This document shows, one piece after another, positions 7,976 through 19,899 of a stretch of DNA of 41,755 nucleotides; position 1 is the first letter of the stretch; each line of letters starts with the position of its first letter. Below the pieces are notes generated by a model. The model made no database searches. It was not told where the DNA came from and saw nothing but the letters and a program-made list of their open reading frames with translations. Origin of the DNA: Aerococcaceae bacterium. Its GTDB lineage: Bacteria; Bacillota; Bacilli; Lactobacillales; Aerococcaceae. The position numbers and the translations under genes are program-made. Location of the stretch: contig JAUNEB010000007.1 in the NCBI GenBank assembly GCA_030525795.1, positions 10,513 through 52,267 on the forward strand, in the 5' to 3' direction.

Positions 7976-9472
7976 TTAGTTTGTTGCTTCTACGTATGAT
8001 TCGTAGTCTTCAGCAATTGTAAAGTAATGTTGTTTATTTTTCAAGTATTGTAATTGTGGAATTGCCAATAAGACAATCGCAATAATCGCGATACCAACGA
8101 AACCGAATTTCATGAGCCAGCCGCCACCTAACCAGAAGGTTGACCAGTCAAAGTTACCGTGCCAGCCCCCAAATTTATCTAATTGGAACATATACGCCGC
8201 TGCTGCTCCACCTAATACTTGAATCACACCTGAGCAGAATGTCAAAATAGCTGCTGCTCTCAAGCCGCCTTTACGGTTTGCATATACCGCAAAAGTTGCA
8301 TTATCAAAGAATACAGGGACGAAACCAGTAATAATCAATACTGGACTCTTGAAAATAACTAAGCCTAAAATTGCTAATACTTGACCTAACAAACCGAATA
8401 AGAAACCTACCGTTACCGCATTTGGATGTCCAAAGCCATAGACTGCCGCACAGTCAATCGCTGGCATAGAACCTGGCAATAATTTGTTAGAAATACCTTG
8501 GAACGCTTCAGATAATTCAGAAACGAATAAACGCACCCCTAATTGCAAAATTTGAACATACACAGTAAAGGTTAACGCTGTATTCAAGATGTAGAAGAAG
8601 AAGCTATCTGTTTCTTTCAACGTTGTCATTGTGAATGCTTTTGCGTTTGCAGAAGTTAAAATTTCTTGACCATTGATGCTGACTAAGTAATCTTTACCTA
8701 ACACGACCAAAATCGCACCGAAAAATACCATCATCAAAATAGAAGTTGCTACAATACTTTCTTTAAAAATTGATAAGAATCCTGGTAATTCTAAATCTTC
8801 AATTTTTTTGCTGTTTTTGCCTGCTAATTTTGGCGCTAATTTATCGACTGCCCAAATACCAAACATTTGTTGGTGACCAATTGCAAAACCGCCACCTTCT
8901 GTCAATTCTTGTGTTGGTTCAACGGTTAAGTTAGAAGAAACAGCCCAATAAATCCCTAACAATGCACCTAATGTTAAGACGAATGACATACCTTTCAAGC
9001 TTTCACCAAACGCGAATACTAATAACCAAGTTGCAGTCGCAGATTGTTGAACCATGATGTGTCCTGTAATGAAAACTGTGCGTAATTTTGTTACTTTACG
9101 GAAAATAACCAATACTAAGTTCGTTAAAAATGCTACCAACAATACTTGCATGGTTAAGCCTGTTGCGTGCTCAAAATTTTTCAACGCAGCTTCTGCAGCC
9201 GATTGTCCAAAATATGGGTCAATGACGACTGCTTGTAAGTTGAAACGGTTACCTAACGCCGCCAAAATCGGACGGAAGTTTGTTACTAAGCCACCCGCTG
9301 CAACGTTCAAAATTAAGTAACCAACAACAGCTTTAATAAAGCCAGCTAACGCATCATACCACTTACGTCCTAACAATAAATAACCTAATAATACAATGAA
9401 ACCTACGAAAAATGCTGGTTTGGTTAAAATATTTGCAAAGAAAAATTGCCAAATTGGTAATAAAAAGTCCAT
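7976..9472 (-). CDS. ulaA: PTS ascorbate-specific EIIC permease
   Basis: This 498-residue polytopic membrane protein of the UlaA (SgaT) family has about eleven hydrophobic segments. It contains LTKPAFFVGFIVLLGYLLLG at the N-terminus, FITGHIMVQQSATAT and MPAIDCAAVYGFGHPNAV. It transports L-ascorbate and hands it to UlaB for phosphorylation. It is somewhat longer than E. coli UlaA (465), mostly through its C-terminal end. It begins one base after the ulaC stop, with the ribosome binding site inside ulaC. Confidence 0.93.
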   Translation of the reverse strand: MDFLLPIWQFFFANILTKPAFFVGFIVLLGYLLLGRKWYDALAGFIKAVVGYLILNVAAGGLVTNFRPILAALGNRFNLQAVVIDPYFGQSAAEAALKNFEHATGLTMQVLLVAFLTNLVLVIFRKVTKLRTVFITGHIMVQQSATATWLLVFAFGESLKGMSFVLTLGALLGIYWAVSSNLTVEPTQELTEGGGFAIGHQQMFGIWAVDKLAPKLAGKNSKKIEDLELPGFLSIFKESIVATSILMMVFFGAILVVLGKDYLVSINGQEILTSANAKAFTMTTLKETDSFFFYILNTALTFTVYVQILQLGVRLFVSELSEAFQGISNKLLPGSMPAIDCAAVYGFGHPNAVTVGFLFGLLGQVLAILGLVIFKSPVLIITGFVPVFFDNATFAVYANRKGGLRAAAILTFCSGVIQVLGGAAAAYMFQLDKFGGWHGNFDWSTFWLGGGWLMKFGFVGIAIIAIVLLAIPQLQYLKNKQHYFTIAEDYESYVEATN

Positions 9473-9473
9473 T

Positions 9474-9920
9474 TTAATTCACTCCTTCTAAAATTTTTTC
9501 TAAATCTTCATGGCTACGCGCATTCACAAATGCCTCGACCGTCGCCTCATCTTCGACTAATGTCACTAACTCTGATAAGTTTTCAAGATGCTTTTCGTTG
9601 TCCGTAGAAGCCAATACGAAGAATAAACGTGGTTTGTATTCCGCACCTTCACCAAAATCCACCGCTTCTTCAACATTCATAAAAGCAACCGCTGTCTCGT
9701 TGACGCCTTTGCCTTCTTGAGCATGTGGAATACAAATTTCAGGTGCAATGACGATATAAGGCCCAAATTCGTGTACGTTATTAATAATATAACTTGAATA
9801 TTCTGGTTCGATAATTCCTTGCTCGACAAGCGGTTGACAAGCCACGCGAATCGCTTCTTCCCAAGAGTCGAACTTTTGTTGAAAACTGTAACGCTTATGT
9901 TCAATAATTTCTTTTAACAC
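9474..9920 (-). CDS. ulaC: PTS ascorbate-specific EIIA component
   Basis: This 148-residue protein has the mannitol/fructose-type EIIA fold. The phospho-histidine is His66 in IAPEICIPHAQEG. It takes phosphate from HPr and passes it to UlaB. The GTG at 9920 is preferred over a GTG nine bases upstream: AAGGAG is eight bases before 9920, and the resulting N-terminus (LKEIIEHKRYSF) matches the family length. Confidence 0.9.
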   Translation of the reverse strand: MLKEIIEHKRYSFQQKFDSWEEAIRVACQPLVEQGIIEPEYSSYIINNVHEFGPYIVIAPEICIPHAQEGKGVNETAVAFMNVEEAVDFGEGAEYKPRLFFVLASTDNEKHLENLSELVTLVEDEATVEAFVNARSHEDLEKILEGVN

Positions 9921-9938
9921 GCAATACACTCCTTTATC

Positions 9939-11006
9939 TTATAAAAATGATGGGAATGGCGTATCGTTGTCACATGAAAACGCATCTTTGAAACCACGAT
10001 TAAACATAAATTCCAAATGTTTCAAGTCTTGTGGATAATTGTACTGGCCACCGACTTGCCAAATATATGGTTGGAATTGATAATCTAAACGATCTTTTTT
10101 CATTTGCCATAACGCCACGATTTCTTTAGGATCTGCCATGAAGTTTGTCCAAATATCGTGGTGAACAGGAATCACAACTTTCGCATTCAAGCATTCTGCC
10201 ATTCGCAAAATGTCTACGGACGTTAATTTATCAGTAATACCGCGTGGGTTTTCGCCGAACGCGCCTAAGCAAACATCAATTTTGTGTTCGTTGCCGTGTT
10301 TTGCAAACATATTAGAAAAATGTGAGTCGCCTGCGTGATACAAGTTCCCACCTGATGTTTTGAAAATGTAGTTGAGCGAAATGTCATCCATGTCTTGTGG
10401 CATTTTGCCTTTGAGTTCGTATTCAGGATCGTGTTCCCATGTAACCAGTGCAGTGCGATCAAACGATTCTAATGCCAAAATTTCAACAGAACCGACCGTT
10501 GCACTTTCGTTTGGACGTAAGGTAATCGTGCGTTCTGCTGGCACTCCCCACTTAATCCAAGTTTCAACAACTGCTTTTGGTCCGATGAATTTTGCATCTG
10601 GGCAATTTTTTGCAACGGCGGCAGCGGTGTTGATATCTAGGTGATCGGAGTGAATGTGCGTGACGACTAATGCGTCCACTCCTTCGATTGCGAACGGATC
10701 TAACACGAATGGTTGGTTGCGCAAGTTTGGTTGCAATTGGCGGACGCCTGACATGCGCATCATTTGGTGGCCTTTTTTCATATCGCCGCCACCATGCGTA
10801 CGTTTACCCGTTCCGTTCCACAAGTCACACAAAATGTTTGTGCCTTCGTGCGTTTTTAGCCAAATTCCTGTACAGCCTAACCACCACATTGCGAATGAAT
10901 CTTTTTCGACTTGTTTGTCGCGAATTTCTTCGTTTAACCAAGTCCCCCATTCTGGAAAAGTTGAAAGCACCCAACTTTCTCTTGATACATCATTAATTGT
11001 TGCCAT
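9939..11006 (-). CDS. ulaG: L-ascorbate-6-phosphate lactonase
   Basis: This 355-residue metallo-beta-lactamase-fold enzyme has the metal motif [11 protein letters not shown]. Long matches to UlaG include [48 protein letters not shown] and [18 protein letters not shown]. It hydrolyses ascorbate 6-phosphate to 3-keto-L-gulonate 6-phosphate. The ATG at 11006 follows GAGGAGG by six bases; a TTG five codons upstream lies on the ribosome binding site itself and is rejected. It is the first gene of the leftward operon, divergent from ulaR. Confidence 0.95.
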   Translation of the reverse strand: MATINDVSRESWVLSTFPEWGTWLNEEIRDKQVEKDSFAMWWLGCTGIWLKTHEGTNILCDLWNGTGKRTHGGGDMKKGHQMMRMSGVRQLQPNLRNQPFVLDPFAIEGVDALVVTHIHSDHLDINTAAAVAKNCPDAKFIGPKAVVETWIKWGVPAERTITLRPNESATVGSVEILALESFDRTALVTWEHDPEYELKGKMPQDMDDISLNYIFKTSGGNLYHAGDSHFSNMFAKHGNEHKIDVCLGAFGENPRGITDKLTSVDILRMAECLNAKVVIPVHHDIWTNFMADPKEIVALWQMKKDRLDYQFQPYIWQVGGQYNYPQDLKHLEFMFNRGFKDAFSCDNDTPFPSFL

Positions 11007-11048
11007 TGTTTTCCTCCTCAAATTTAGGTGAATTTATCTTACAAATTT

Positions 11049-11077
11049 ATGATAACGCTACAAATAACCGTTTTCAA
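11049..11077 (-). promoter_or_regulatory. Promoter of the ulaGCABDEF operon with overlapping cre-like site
   Basis: TTGAAA (-35, 11072-11077) and TATCAT (-10, 11049-11054) are 17 bases apart on the minus strand. The overlapping sequence TGAAAACGGTTATT (11063-11076) matches the cre consensus at 12 of 14 positions. Catabolite repression of ascorbate use is therefore likely. Confidence 0.75.
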
Positions 11078-11141
11078 GTGGTTTTTATGTGCTTTTTTAT
11101 ATTTTTTGTTGTTTTTATGTTCGTTTTGTGTTATTTTTATT
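11078..11141 (+). promoter_or_regulatory. Direct repeats in the ulaG-ulaR interval, putative UlaR operators
   Basis: GTGGTTTTTATGT (11078-11090) and GTTGTTTTTATGT (11108-11120) form a direct repeat with 30-base spacing, close to three helical turns. A weaker third copy lies at 11128-11141. The TTTTTATGT core resembles DeoR-family operators. The repeats cover a plausible ulaR promoter (TTGTTT 11109-11114, TATTTT 11132-11137), which would allow autoregulation. Confidence 0.5.
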
Positions 11142-11162
11142 GTAAGAAAGGGGAAATGAACG

Positions 11163-11951
11163 ATGAAACGCTCAACTTCTGATATCAAATGGCGCCGCGA
11201 ACAAATTTTGACTTTATTAAAAGAAGCGCCGAACGAAAATTTAAGTGTCGAAGCATTAGCCGCTCAACTCAATGTCTCAGAAATGACGATTCGGCGAGAT
11301 TTGAAAATACTCGACGACATGGGAAAAGTCATTCGCCAACATGGCAGTGCCACTTTAGGCGAGCAACCACATTTTGAAGGCGACACGCATAACAATCCAC
11401 TCGAAACACTCAAATATACCATCGCCAAAAAAGCCGCTTCTTTTGTGAAGCAGCACATGACGTTATATATGAATACGAGTTCTACCGCGTTGCAATGCGT
11501 TGACTTTTTGAAGGAGTTGCCGTTGACGATTGTGACGAACAATTTGTTAATGAGCCAAAAAGAAATGCACCCTGCTTCGACGATTATTTTATCAGGCGGT
11601 GAAATTCGTTTTCCAAAAGCCGCTTTAGTTGGTGACTTGGCGTTGCGTTCGTTGACCGATATCCATTCAGATATTGCAATTTTGGGTTGCTCAGGCATTA
11701 GCGCTGAAAAAGGGATTACAACAGGAAATTTTCATGAAGCGAACGTCAATCGTCTGATGATCCAAAATGCGCAATCCCTCGTTATCGTCGTCGCTGACTA
11801 CCGCAAAATTGGTACTAACGCTAATTTTGTGGTGACCAATTTGGACGCCATTGACATCTTGATTACCGATGTTTACGCGGACGAACAAATGATTCGCGAC
11901 ATCGAAGCAAAAGGCGTGACCGTTTTGCAAGTGTCGAATTTATATACGTAA
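11163..11951 (+). CDS. ulaR: DeoR-family transcriptional regulator of the ula operon
   Basis: An N-terminal winged helix-turn-helix (LSVEALAAQLNVSEMTIRRD, about residues 24-43, then LKILDDMGKVIRQHGSATL) is followed by a DeoRC sensor domain. That domain includes TIVTNNLL, ILSGGEIR, ILGCSGISAEKGITT and the late VVADYRKIGTNA motif. Length 262 is typical. It is divergent from ulaG with shared control DNA, so it most likely represses the ascorbate operon until a phosphorylated intermediate binds. Ribosome binding site AAGAAAGGGG, rather far (about ten bases) from the ATG. Its stop lies only two bases from the end of the convergent dinB. Confidence 0.88.
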   Translation: MKRSTSDIKWRREQILTLLKEAPNENLSVEALAAQLNVSEMTIRRDLKILDDMGKVIRQHGSATLGEQPHFEGDTHNNPLETLKYTIAKKAASFVKQHMTLYMNTSSTALQCVDFLKELPLTIVTNNLLMSQKEMHPASTIILSGGEIRFPKAALVGDLALRSLTDIHSDIAILGCSGISAEKGITTGNFHEANVNRLMIQNAQSLVIVVADYRKIGTNANFVVTNLDAIDILITDVYADEQMIRDIEAKGVTVLQVSNLYT

Positions 11952-11953
11952 CG

Positions 11954-13066
11954 TTACAACTCTAACGCAATCGGACTAAAAATTTTGTCTTCAAATTGCG
12001 ACACCGAAACGCCTAACAAACGGACACTATGCGTCAAATCTCCATGTTGCTCCCACAATTGTGTTGCCAACTCAACACAGCGCGCTTCATCATCAAAATA
12101 ATCGGCAACCGTTATTTGTCGCGTAATTGTTTCAAAGTTTTCATAGCGAATTTTGAGGGTGACGGTTTGGGCTTTCAATTGTTTTTCGCGAACTTTTTTC
12201 ATGACTTTTGCGGAAAGTAGCGCAATATGTTGCAAAACAGCTTCCTCCGCTTCCAAAAAGCGACTGAACGTCGTTTCGCGTCCTAACGATTTGCGTTCTC
12301 GGCGACTTTCCACTGGCGAATGATGAATGCCACGTACTTTAAAGTAGAGTGACTGCCCCATTTTGCCGAAAGTTTGCATCAAATCATCAAATTCCCATTG
12401 AATTAAGTCGGCACCTGTATAAATTCCTTTTTCATGAAAATGTGGCACAGACTTCTTGCCAACGCCATAAAATTTTTCGATCGGCAATTCTTTCAAAAAG
12501 AGCGGAGCTTGTTGCGGTGTAACGACCGTAATGCCGCTCGGTTTTTTGTAATCTGACGCAATTTTGGCAATGAATTTATTGTAAGAAACGCCGACGGAAC
12601 AAGTCAATTGTAGCTCGCGCTGAATATCTGTTTGAATCATCTTCGCCAAATATGTCGCACTTTTGATACCAAGTTTGTTAGCCGTCACATCTAAATACGC
12701 TTCGTCTAGCGAAAGTGGCTCTATTTTATCCGTATAACGGCGAAAAATGCGGTGAATTTGTTGCGAAACTTGCGCATAATGTTGCATGTTCCCTTGAATA
12801 AAAACCGCGTGCGGGCAGCGCTTGTACGCTTCCATCGCCGACATCGCTGAACGGATGCCGTATTGGCGCGCCTTGTAGTTGCACGTGCTTACAATGCCAC
12901 GTCCGTTTGTTAATTTAGGATGTTTGGCAATCACAATAGGTTTGTTGGCGATTTTTGGATTGTCGCGCGCTTCAATGCTCGCATAAAAAGCGTCCATATC
13001 GACATGCAAAATTTTACGACTCGTATCGGGTTTTGGTTCTTCAAACGTCAACATACCGTAGCGCAT
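11954..13066 (-). CDS. dinB: DNA polymerase IV (Y-family translesion polymerase)
   Basis: This 370-residue DinB has the catalytic acidic motifs VDMDAFYASIE (near residue 25) and SLDEAYLDVT. The helix-hairpin-helix region is IEKFYGVGKKS, followed by a little-finger domain. It copies past damaged bases. AAGGAGG six bases before the ATG. Its promoter holds a LexA box, so it is SOS-induced. It ends two bases from ulaR, with no terminator visible between the convergent genes. Confidence 0.95.
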   Translation of the reverse strand: MRYGMLTFEEPKPDTSRKILHVDMDAFYASIEARDNPKIANKPIVIAKHPKLTNGRGIVSTCNYKARQYGIRSAMSAMEAYKRCPHAVFIQGNMQHYAQVSQQIHRIFRRYTDKIEPLSLDEAYLDVTANKLGIKSATYLAKMIQTDIQRELQLTCSVGVSYNKFIAKIASDYKKPSGITVVTPQQAPLFLKELPIEKFYGVGKKSVPHFHEKGIYTGADLIQWEFDDLMQTFGKMGQSLYFKVRGIHHSPVESRRERKSLGRETTFSRFLEAEEAVLQHIALLSAKVMKKVREKQLKAQTVTLKIRYENFETITRQITVADYFDDEARCVELATQLWEQHGDLTHSVRLLGVSVSQFEDKIFSPIALEL

Positions 13067-13086
13067 ACCGCACCTCCTTTTCTTTT

Positions 13087-13115
13087 ATTATACGAACTTT
13101 TGTTCTTTTTATCAA
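13087..13115 (-). promoter_or_regulatory. dinB promoter
   Basis: TTGATA (-35, 13110-13115) and TATAAT (-10, 13087-13092) are separated by 17 bases on the minus strand. The spacer contains the LexA box, so bound repressor would block polymerase directly. Confidence 0.85.
13094..13105. promoter_or_regulatory. LexA/DinR (SOS) box of dinB
   Basis: GAACTTTTGTTC fits the Gram-positive SOS consensus GAAC-N4-GTTC. It lies inside the -10/-35 spacer of dinB. The 15-base context ACGAACTTTTGTTCT is identical to that at recA. Confidence 0.88.
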
Positions 13116-13117
13116 GA

Positions 13118-13164
13118 AAAATAGCCTCAACAAAGCGACTTGCACAAGTTCAACTTTGTTGAGG
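13118..13164 (-). terminator. Terminator of the zapA-cvpA-mutS2-tgt-yajC operon
   Basis: Perfect 11-base arms CCTCAACAAAG (13125-13135) and CTTTGTTGAGG (13154-13164) follow the yajC stop on the minus strand. The loop contains a smaller hairpin (ACTTG-CAC-AAGT). The second minus-strand arm runs into a TATTTTT tract. Confidence 0.88.
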
Positions 13165-13171
13165 TAATGGA

Positions 13172-13486
13172 TTAGTTTTCGATAATGGCGTTCGTTGTTG
13201 CAACTTCTTCAAGTGGCGTTGGGCCGCTTTGAACCGTTTGCTTAACTTGTGCAATTGCTCCTAATTCGAAAGTCAAATAAATACCTTCGCAATCTAAAAC
13301 GACAACGCGTCTGTTCGTATCAACTTCGTCAATCATTCCGTGCAATCCGCCGATAGTAACGACGGCATCGCCCTTTTTCAATGCGCTCAACATTTGATTT
13401 TTTTGTTCAGCAGCTTTCTTTTGTGGGCGAAGAACAAAAAAGTACATCATAATCCCCATTGGTACAATTGTTAGTAGTAATTCCAT
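13172..13486 (-). CDS. yajC: Preprotein translocase accessory subunit YajC
   Basis: This protein of 104 residues has one N-terminal membrane helix (residues 2-20, ending FFVLRPQKKAAEQK). A conserved cytoplasmic part follows: LKKGDAVVTIGGLHGMIDEV. It associates with the SecDF-YidC side of the Sec translocon. Its place after tgt is widely conserved. Last gene of its operon. Confidence 0.93.
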   Translation of the reverse strand: MELLLTIVPMGIMMYFFVLRPQKKAAEQKNQMLSALKKGDAVVTIGGLHGMIDEVDTNRRVVVLDCEGIYLTFELGAIAQVKQTVQSGPTPLEEVATTNAIIEN

Positions 13487-13507
13487 TTTGATTAGTTCCT
13501 TTCTTTA

Positions 13508-17028
<3,521 letters not shown>

Positions 17029-17040
17029 TACAGTTCCCTT

Positions 17041-17592
17041 CTAACGAAATGGATTGACTTGCAACCAAGCTTGCGCCGCCGCTTCCGAAACAATCGGCGT
17101 TTGCGAAACAATCCAGTATGCAAGCGGACTATCCACAAATTGTTGCTGAATAAATTCAATCGGAATCAATGACAAAATAAACAATACAAAGAAAATCAAT
17201 CCATACGTAATTAACAAATTGACGAGTCCGCCACCTAAATGGTTCGCAAACTTGAATACATCATAATAAATCACTTTCGTAAAAAATGTCCCAATAAAAT
17301 TCGTCAACAACCATCCTACTAACATCAAAAACATAAACGTAATCGCACGATAAAATGCTTGGTCCACTAAAAAGCGTGTCGCTTCGTTGTACAAAACTAA
17401 GTTGCTATTTGCTTGAATCGACGGAAACGGGATAAGCATTTCGACTATTTTTGAAAGAGGCGCTGAAAACTTCGTTGCGACAATTGCTGAGACAATATAG
17501 CCAATTAAGCGGATTACTTGCATAATCACGCCGCGGCGATACCCTGTATAAAAACCGTAAACTAATGTCAAAATAATGATAAAGGTTAACAT
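17041..17592 (-). CDS. cvpA: CvpA-family membrane protein
   Basis: This 183-residue protein has four or five membrane helices and the CvpA N-terminus (YGFYTGYRRGVIMQVIRLIGY). Its biochemical role is unsettled; E. coli CvpA is linked to colicin V production and envelope stress. The ATG at 17592 has AGGAGG six bases upstream; a longer reading from further upstream begins inside zapA and is rejected. Its position between zapA and mutS2 is conserved in Firmicutes. Confidence 0.88.
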   Translation of the reverse strand: MLTFIIILTLVYGFYTGYRRGVIMQVIRLIGYIVSAIVATKFSAPLSKIVEMLIPFPSIQANSNLVLYNEATRFLVDQAFYRAITFMFLMLVGWLLTNFIGTFFTKVIYYDVFKFANHLGGGLVNLLITYGLIFFVLFILSLIPIEFIQQQFVDSPLAYWIVSQTPIVSEAAAQAWLQVNPFR

Positions 17593-17602
17593 TCCATTCC
17601 TC

Positions 17603-17887
17603 CTATTTGGCAGGTCGTCTAAATGGCACTTGCTCTGTTTTTTTGGATTGTAATTGTTGCTCCAACTCGACAATACGGCGCTCTTTCGCTAGCTGGTCCG
17701 ATACGGCGTTAATCGCCATGAGGACGCAACGGTCCGCTATTGACAAGTCAGGCGCCAATTCTTCTAGTTGCTGTAATTGCTGATTGACCAATTCCGTAAC
17801 GGCATTCATGTGTAATTCGGAACGTGTTCCCACAATTGTGTAGGATTTTCCAGCAATTGTAGCTTTATAACGTCGTTTTTCTACCAT
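17603..17887 (-). CDS. zapA: Cell division protein ZapA
   Basis: This small protein of 94 residues has the ZapA N-terminal strand region (ATIAGKSYTIVG) and a C-terminal coiled coil. It promotes FtsZ filament bundling at the Z ring. The start is the ATG at 17887, placed eight bases after GGAGG; an ATG at 17902 lies on the ribosome binding site and is rejected. First gene of the operon to yajC. Confidence 0.88.
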   Translation of the reverse strand: MVEKRRYKATIAGKSYTIVGTRSELHMNAVTELVNQQLQQLEELAPDLSIADRCVLMAINAVSDQLAKERRIVELEQQLQSKKTEQVPFRRPAK

Positions 17888-17914
17888 AGACGATTCCTCC
17901 ATTCTATCATGTCT

Positions 17915-17920
17915 ATTTTA
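17915..17920 (-). promoter_or_regulatory. Putative extended -10 promoter of the zapA operon
   Basis: TAAAAT preceded by TGA (minus strand) lies about 28 bases before the zapA start, just after the recA terminator. The -35 (GTGCAA at 17 bases) is poor, which fits an extended -10 promoter. Confidence 0.5.
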
Positions 17921-17975
17921 TCAAAAAATGTGAGGCATTGCACCTTTTAATCCTTTTGTTTCGTCGTTTAATGAC

Positions 17976-18018
17976 AAAAAACTCCTTAAAGTAGACCATT
18001 AAAGGCAACTTTAAGGAG
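17976..18018 (-). terminator. recA terminator
   Basis: Perfect 11-base arms CTCCTTAAAGT (17982-17992) and ACTTTAAGGAG (18008-18018) stand immediately after the recA stop. On the minus strand they are followed by TTTTTT. Confidence 0.92.
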
Positions 18019-18024
18019 AAATAA

Positions 18025-19092
18025 TTATGCTTCTTCTGAATCAAATGGCAATTCAGTTTGTTCAGCTGCATCTAAGGCAACTTTTGGTGCCGAATTATCC
18101 AAGTTGATATTGTAATGTGCACGCACTCGTTGTTCAATTTCGTGCTTCATATCCAAATGCTCATCTAAATATGTTTTGGCATTTTCGCGGCCTTGTCCAA
18201 TACGAATGTCGCCGTAAGAATACCAAGAACCTGCTTTATTGACGATGTCAATTTTGGCTGCCATATCGAGCAATTCGCCCGTTTGGTTAATTCCTTGCCC
18301 AAAAATAATGTCAACTAATGCTTCTTTAAAAGGTGGTGCCACTTTATTTTTAGCGACTTTAATTTTTGTGACGGTTCCAATATGGTCTTTATCTTGCATA
18401 ATTTTATCGCTTGTTTTGCGGACATCTAAACGAATAGACGCATAAAACTTCAAAGCGCGTCCACCTGGTGTCGTTTCGGGATTACCGAACATAACGCCGA
18501 CTTTTTCACGTAATTGGTTAATGAAAAAGCAAATGGTCTTCGTGCGGTTAATGGTTCCAGAAAGTTTGCGCATTGCTTGCGACATTAAGCGAGCTTGCAA
18601 ACCGACGTGGGAATCGCCCATTTCGCCGTTAATTTCGGCTTGCGGAACGAGCGCTGCCACTGAGTCAATGACGATGATATCAACTGCACCTGACGCCACT
18701 AACGCGTCAGCAATCGCCAAGCCTTGCTCTCCTGTATCAGGTTGCGACAACAATAATTCGTCAATATTGACACCCAAACGGCTTGCATATTCTGGATCAA
18801 GCGCATGTTCTGCGTCAATAAAGGCTGCTAAACCGCCTTGTTTTTGCACTTCTGCGATTGCATGCAAAGCAACGGTTGTTTTACCAGAAGATTCTGGTCC
18901 GTAGCATTCAATAATGCGCCCTCTTGGATAGCCGCCAACACCGAGTGCGACGTCCAATGCGAGTGAACCGCTTGATACGACGGATATTTTGGTTTCGACT
19001 TTCTCGCCCATTTTCATGACGGCGCCTTTACCGAAGCTTTTTTCAATGTCTTTTAATGCTTTTTCTAATGCTTTTTGACGTTCTTTTTCCAT
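18025..19092 (-). CDS. recA: Recombinase RecA
   Basis: This complete RecA has 355 residues: N-terminal [17 protein letters not shown], Walker [25 protein letters not shown] (Walker B region), L2 loop region [20 protein letters not shown] and an acidic C-terminal tail. It drives homologous recombination and SOS induction. AGGGGG ribosome binding site. It is transcribed alone, from a promoter next to an SOS box. Confidence 0.98.
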   Translation of the reverse strand: MEKERQKALEKALKDIEKSFGKGAVMKMGEKVETKISVVSSGSLALDVALGVGGYPRGRIIECYGPESSGKTTVALHAIAEVQKQGGLAAFIDAEHALDPEYASRLGVNIDELLLSQPDTGEQGLAIADALVASGAVDIIVIDSVAALVPQAEINGEMGDSHVGLQARLMSQAMRKLSGTINRTKTICFFINQLREKVGVMFGNPETTPGGRALKFYASIRLDVRKTSDKIMQDKDHIGTVTKIKVAKNKVAPPFKEALVDIIFGQGINQTGELLDMAAKIDIVNKAGSWYSYGDIRIGQGRENAKTYLDEHLDMKHEIEQRVRAHYNINLDNSAPKVALDAAEQTELPFDSEEA

Positions 19093-19114
19093 GGTAATCC
19101 CCCTGTTCGATTCT

Positions 19115-19143
19115 ATTTTACTCTATTTTTAACTTTTTCGCAA
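19115..19143 (-). promoter_or_regulatory. recA promoter
   Basis: TTGCGA (-35, 19138-19143) and TAAAAT (-10, 19115-19120) lie 17 bases apart on the minus strand, about 22 bases before the ATG. The SOS box is ten bases upstream of the -35 rather than inside the spacer. Confidence 0.7.
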
Positions 19144-19152
19144 GCTAAAAAC

Positions 19153-19164
19153 GAACTTTTGTTC
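19153..19164. promoter_or_regulatory. LexA/DinR (SOS) box of recA
   Basis: GAACTTTTGTTC, identical to the dinB box including flanking bases ACG and T. It lies between recA and the divergent nth. Confidence 0.85.
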
Positions 19165-19237
19165 TGTTTTATTTCCTCCTTTTTATATAAATACACGTTG
19201 GAAGTATGTTTTCACGTTTCTTTTGGCAAAAATATGG

Positions 19238-19243
19238 TACAAT
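19238..19243 (+). promoter_or_regulatory. Putative extended -10 promoter of nth-rqcH
   Basis: TACAAT preceded by TGG lies 18 bases before the nth start codon. No good -35 is seen. Confidence 0.5.
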
Positions 19244-19261
19244 AGCGTCTGAGGTGAAATC

Positions 19262-19885
19262 ATGTTATCAAAAAAACGTGCAAAATATGTTATTGAGCAA
19301 ATTATTGCTTTATATCCCGATGCACAGCCGAGTTTGAATTTTCGCAATCCGTTTGAATTGTTAGTGGCCGTTACGTTGAGTGCACAGACGACGGACGCTG
19401 CTGTTAATAAAGTAACTCCTGCCTTGTTTGAGCGTTTTCCAACGCCTGAAGCTTTTGCCCAAGCAACCCCAGCTGAAATTGAGCCTTACTTATCAAAAAT
19501 TGGCCTCTATCGTAATAAAGCAAAATTTTTGCATGAATGTAGTGGTCAATTAATCGAGCGATTCAATGGCGAAGTGCCCCAAACGCGTGAAGAATTGCAA
19601 ACATTGTCGGGTGTCGGACGCAAAACGGCGAACGTTGTGTTGAGTGTTGGCTTTGGTATTCCTGCTTTTGCGGTGGATACACACGTCACACGTATTTGCA
19701 AACACCACAAAATTGTTAAGCAATCGGCAAGCGTCTTAGAAATCGAACAGCGTGTGATGGACGTGTTGCCCCCTGAATTATGGTTAGCGGCACATCAAGC
19801 AATGATTTATTTTGGCCGCGAGATTTGCCATCCACGCAATCCGCAATGTGAGTGCTATCCCCAATTATATCAATTTCCTCAATAG
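19262..19885 (+). CDS. nth: Endonuclease III (DNA glycosylase/AP lyase)
   Basis: This 207-residue Nth has the helix-hairpin-helix LSGVGRKTANVVL with the catalytic lysine and VDTHVTRI with the catalytic aspartate. It removes oxidised pyrimidines and cuts the abasic site. The normal iron-sulfur signature C-x6-C-x2-C-x5-C is degenerate: after EICHPRNPQC come only ECYPQLYQFPQ and the stop, so the third cysteine is misplaced and the fourth is missing. Catalysis may persist without the cluster, as in some relatives. GAGGTGA ribosome binding site; followed by rqcH after 14 bases. Confidence 0.92.
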   Translation: MLSKKRAKYVIEQIIALYPDAQPSLNFRNPFELLVAVTLSAQTTDAAVNKVTPALFERFPTPEAFAQATPAEIEPYLSKIGLYRNKAKFLHECSGQLIERFNGEVPQTREELQTLSGVGRKTANVVLSVGFGIPAFAVDTHVTRICKHHKIVKQSASVLEIEQRVMDVLPPELWLAAHQAMIYFGREICHPRNPQCECYPQLYQFPQ

Positions 19886-19899
19886 AAAGGAGCTTTGTC

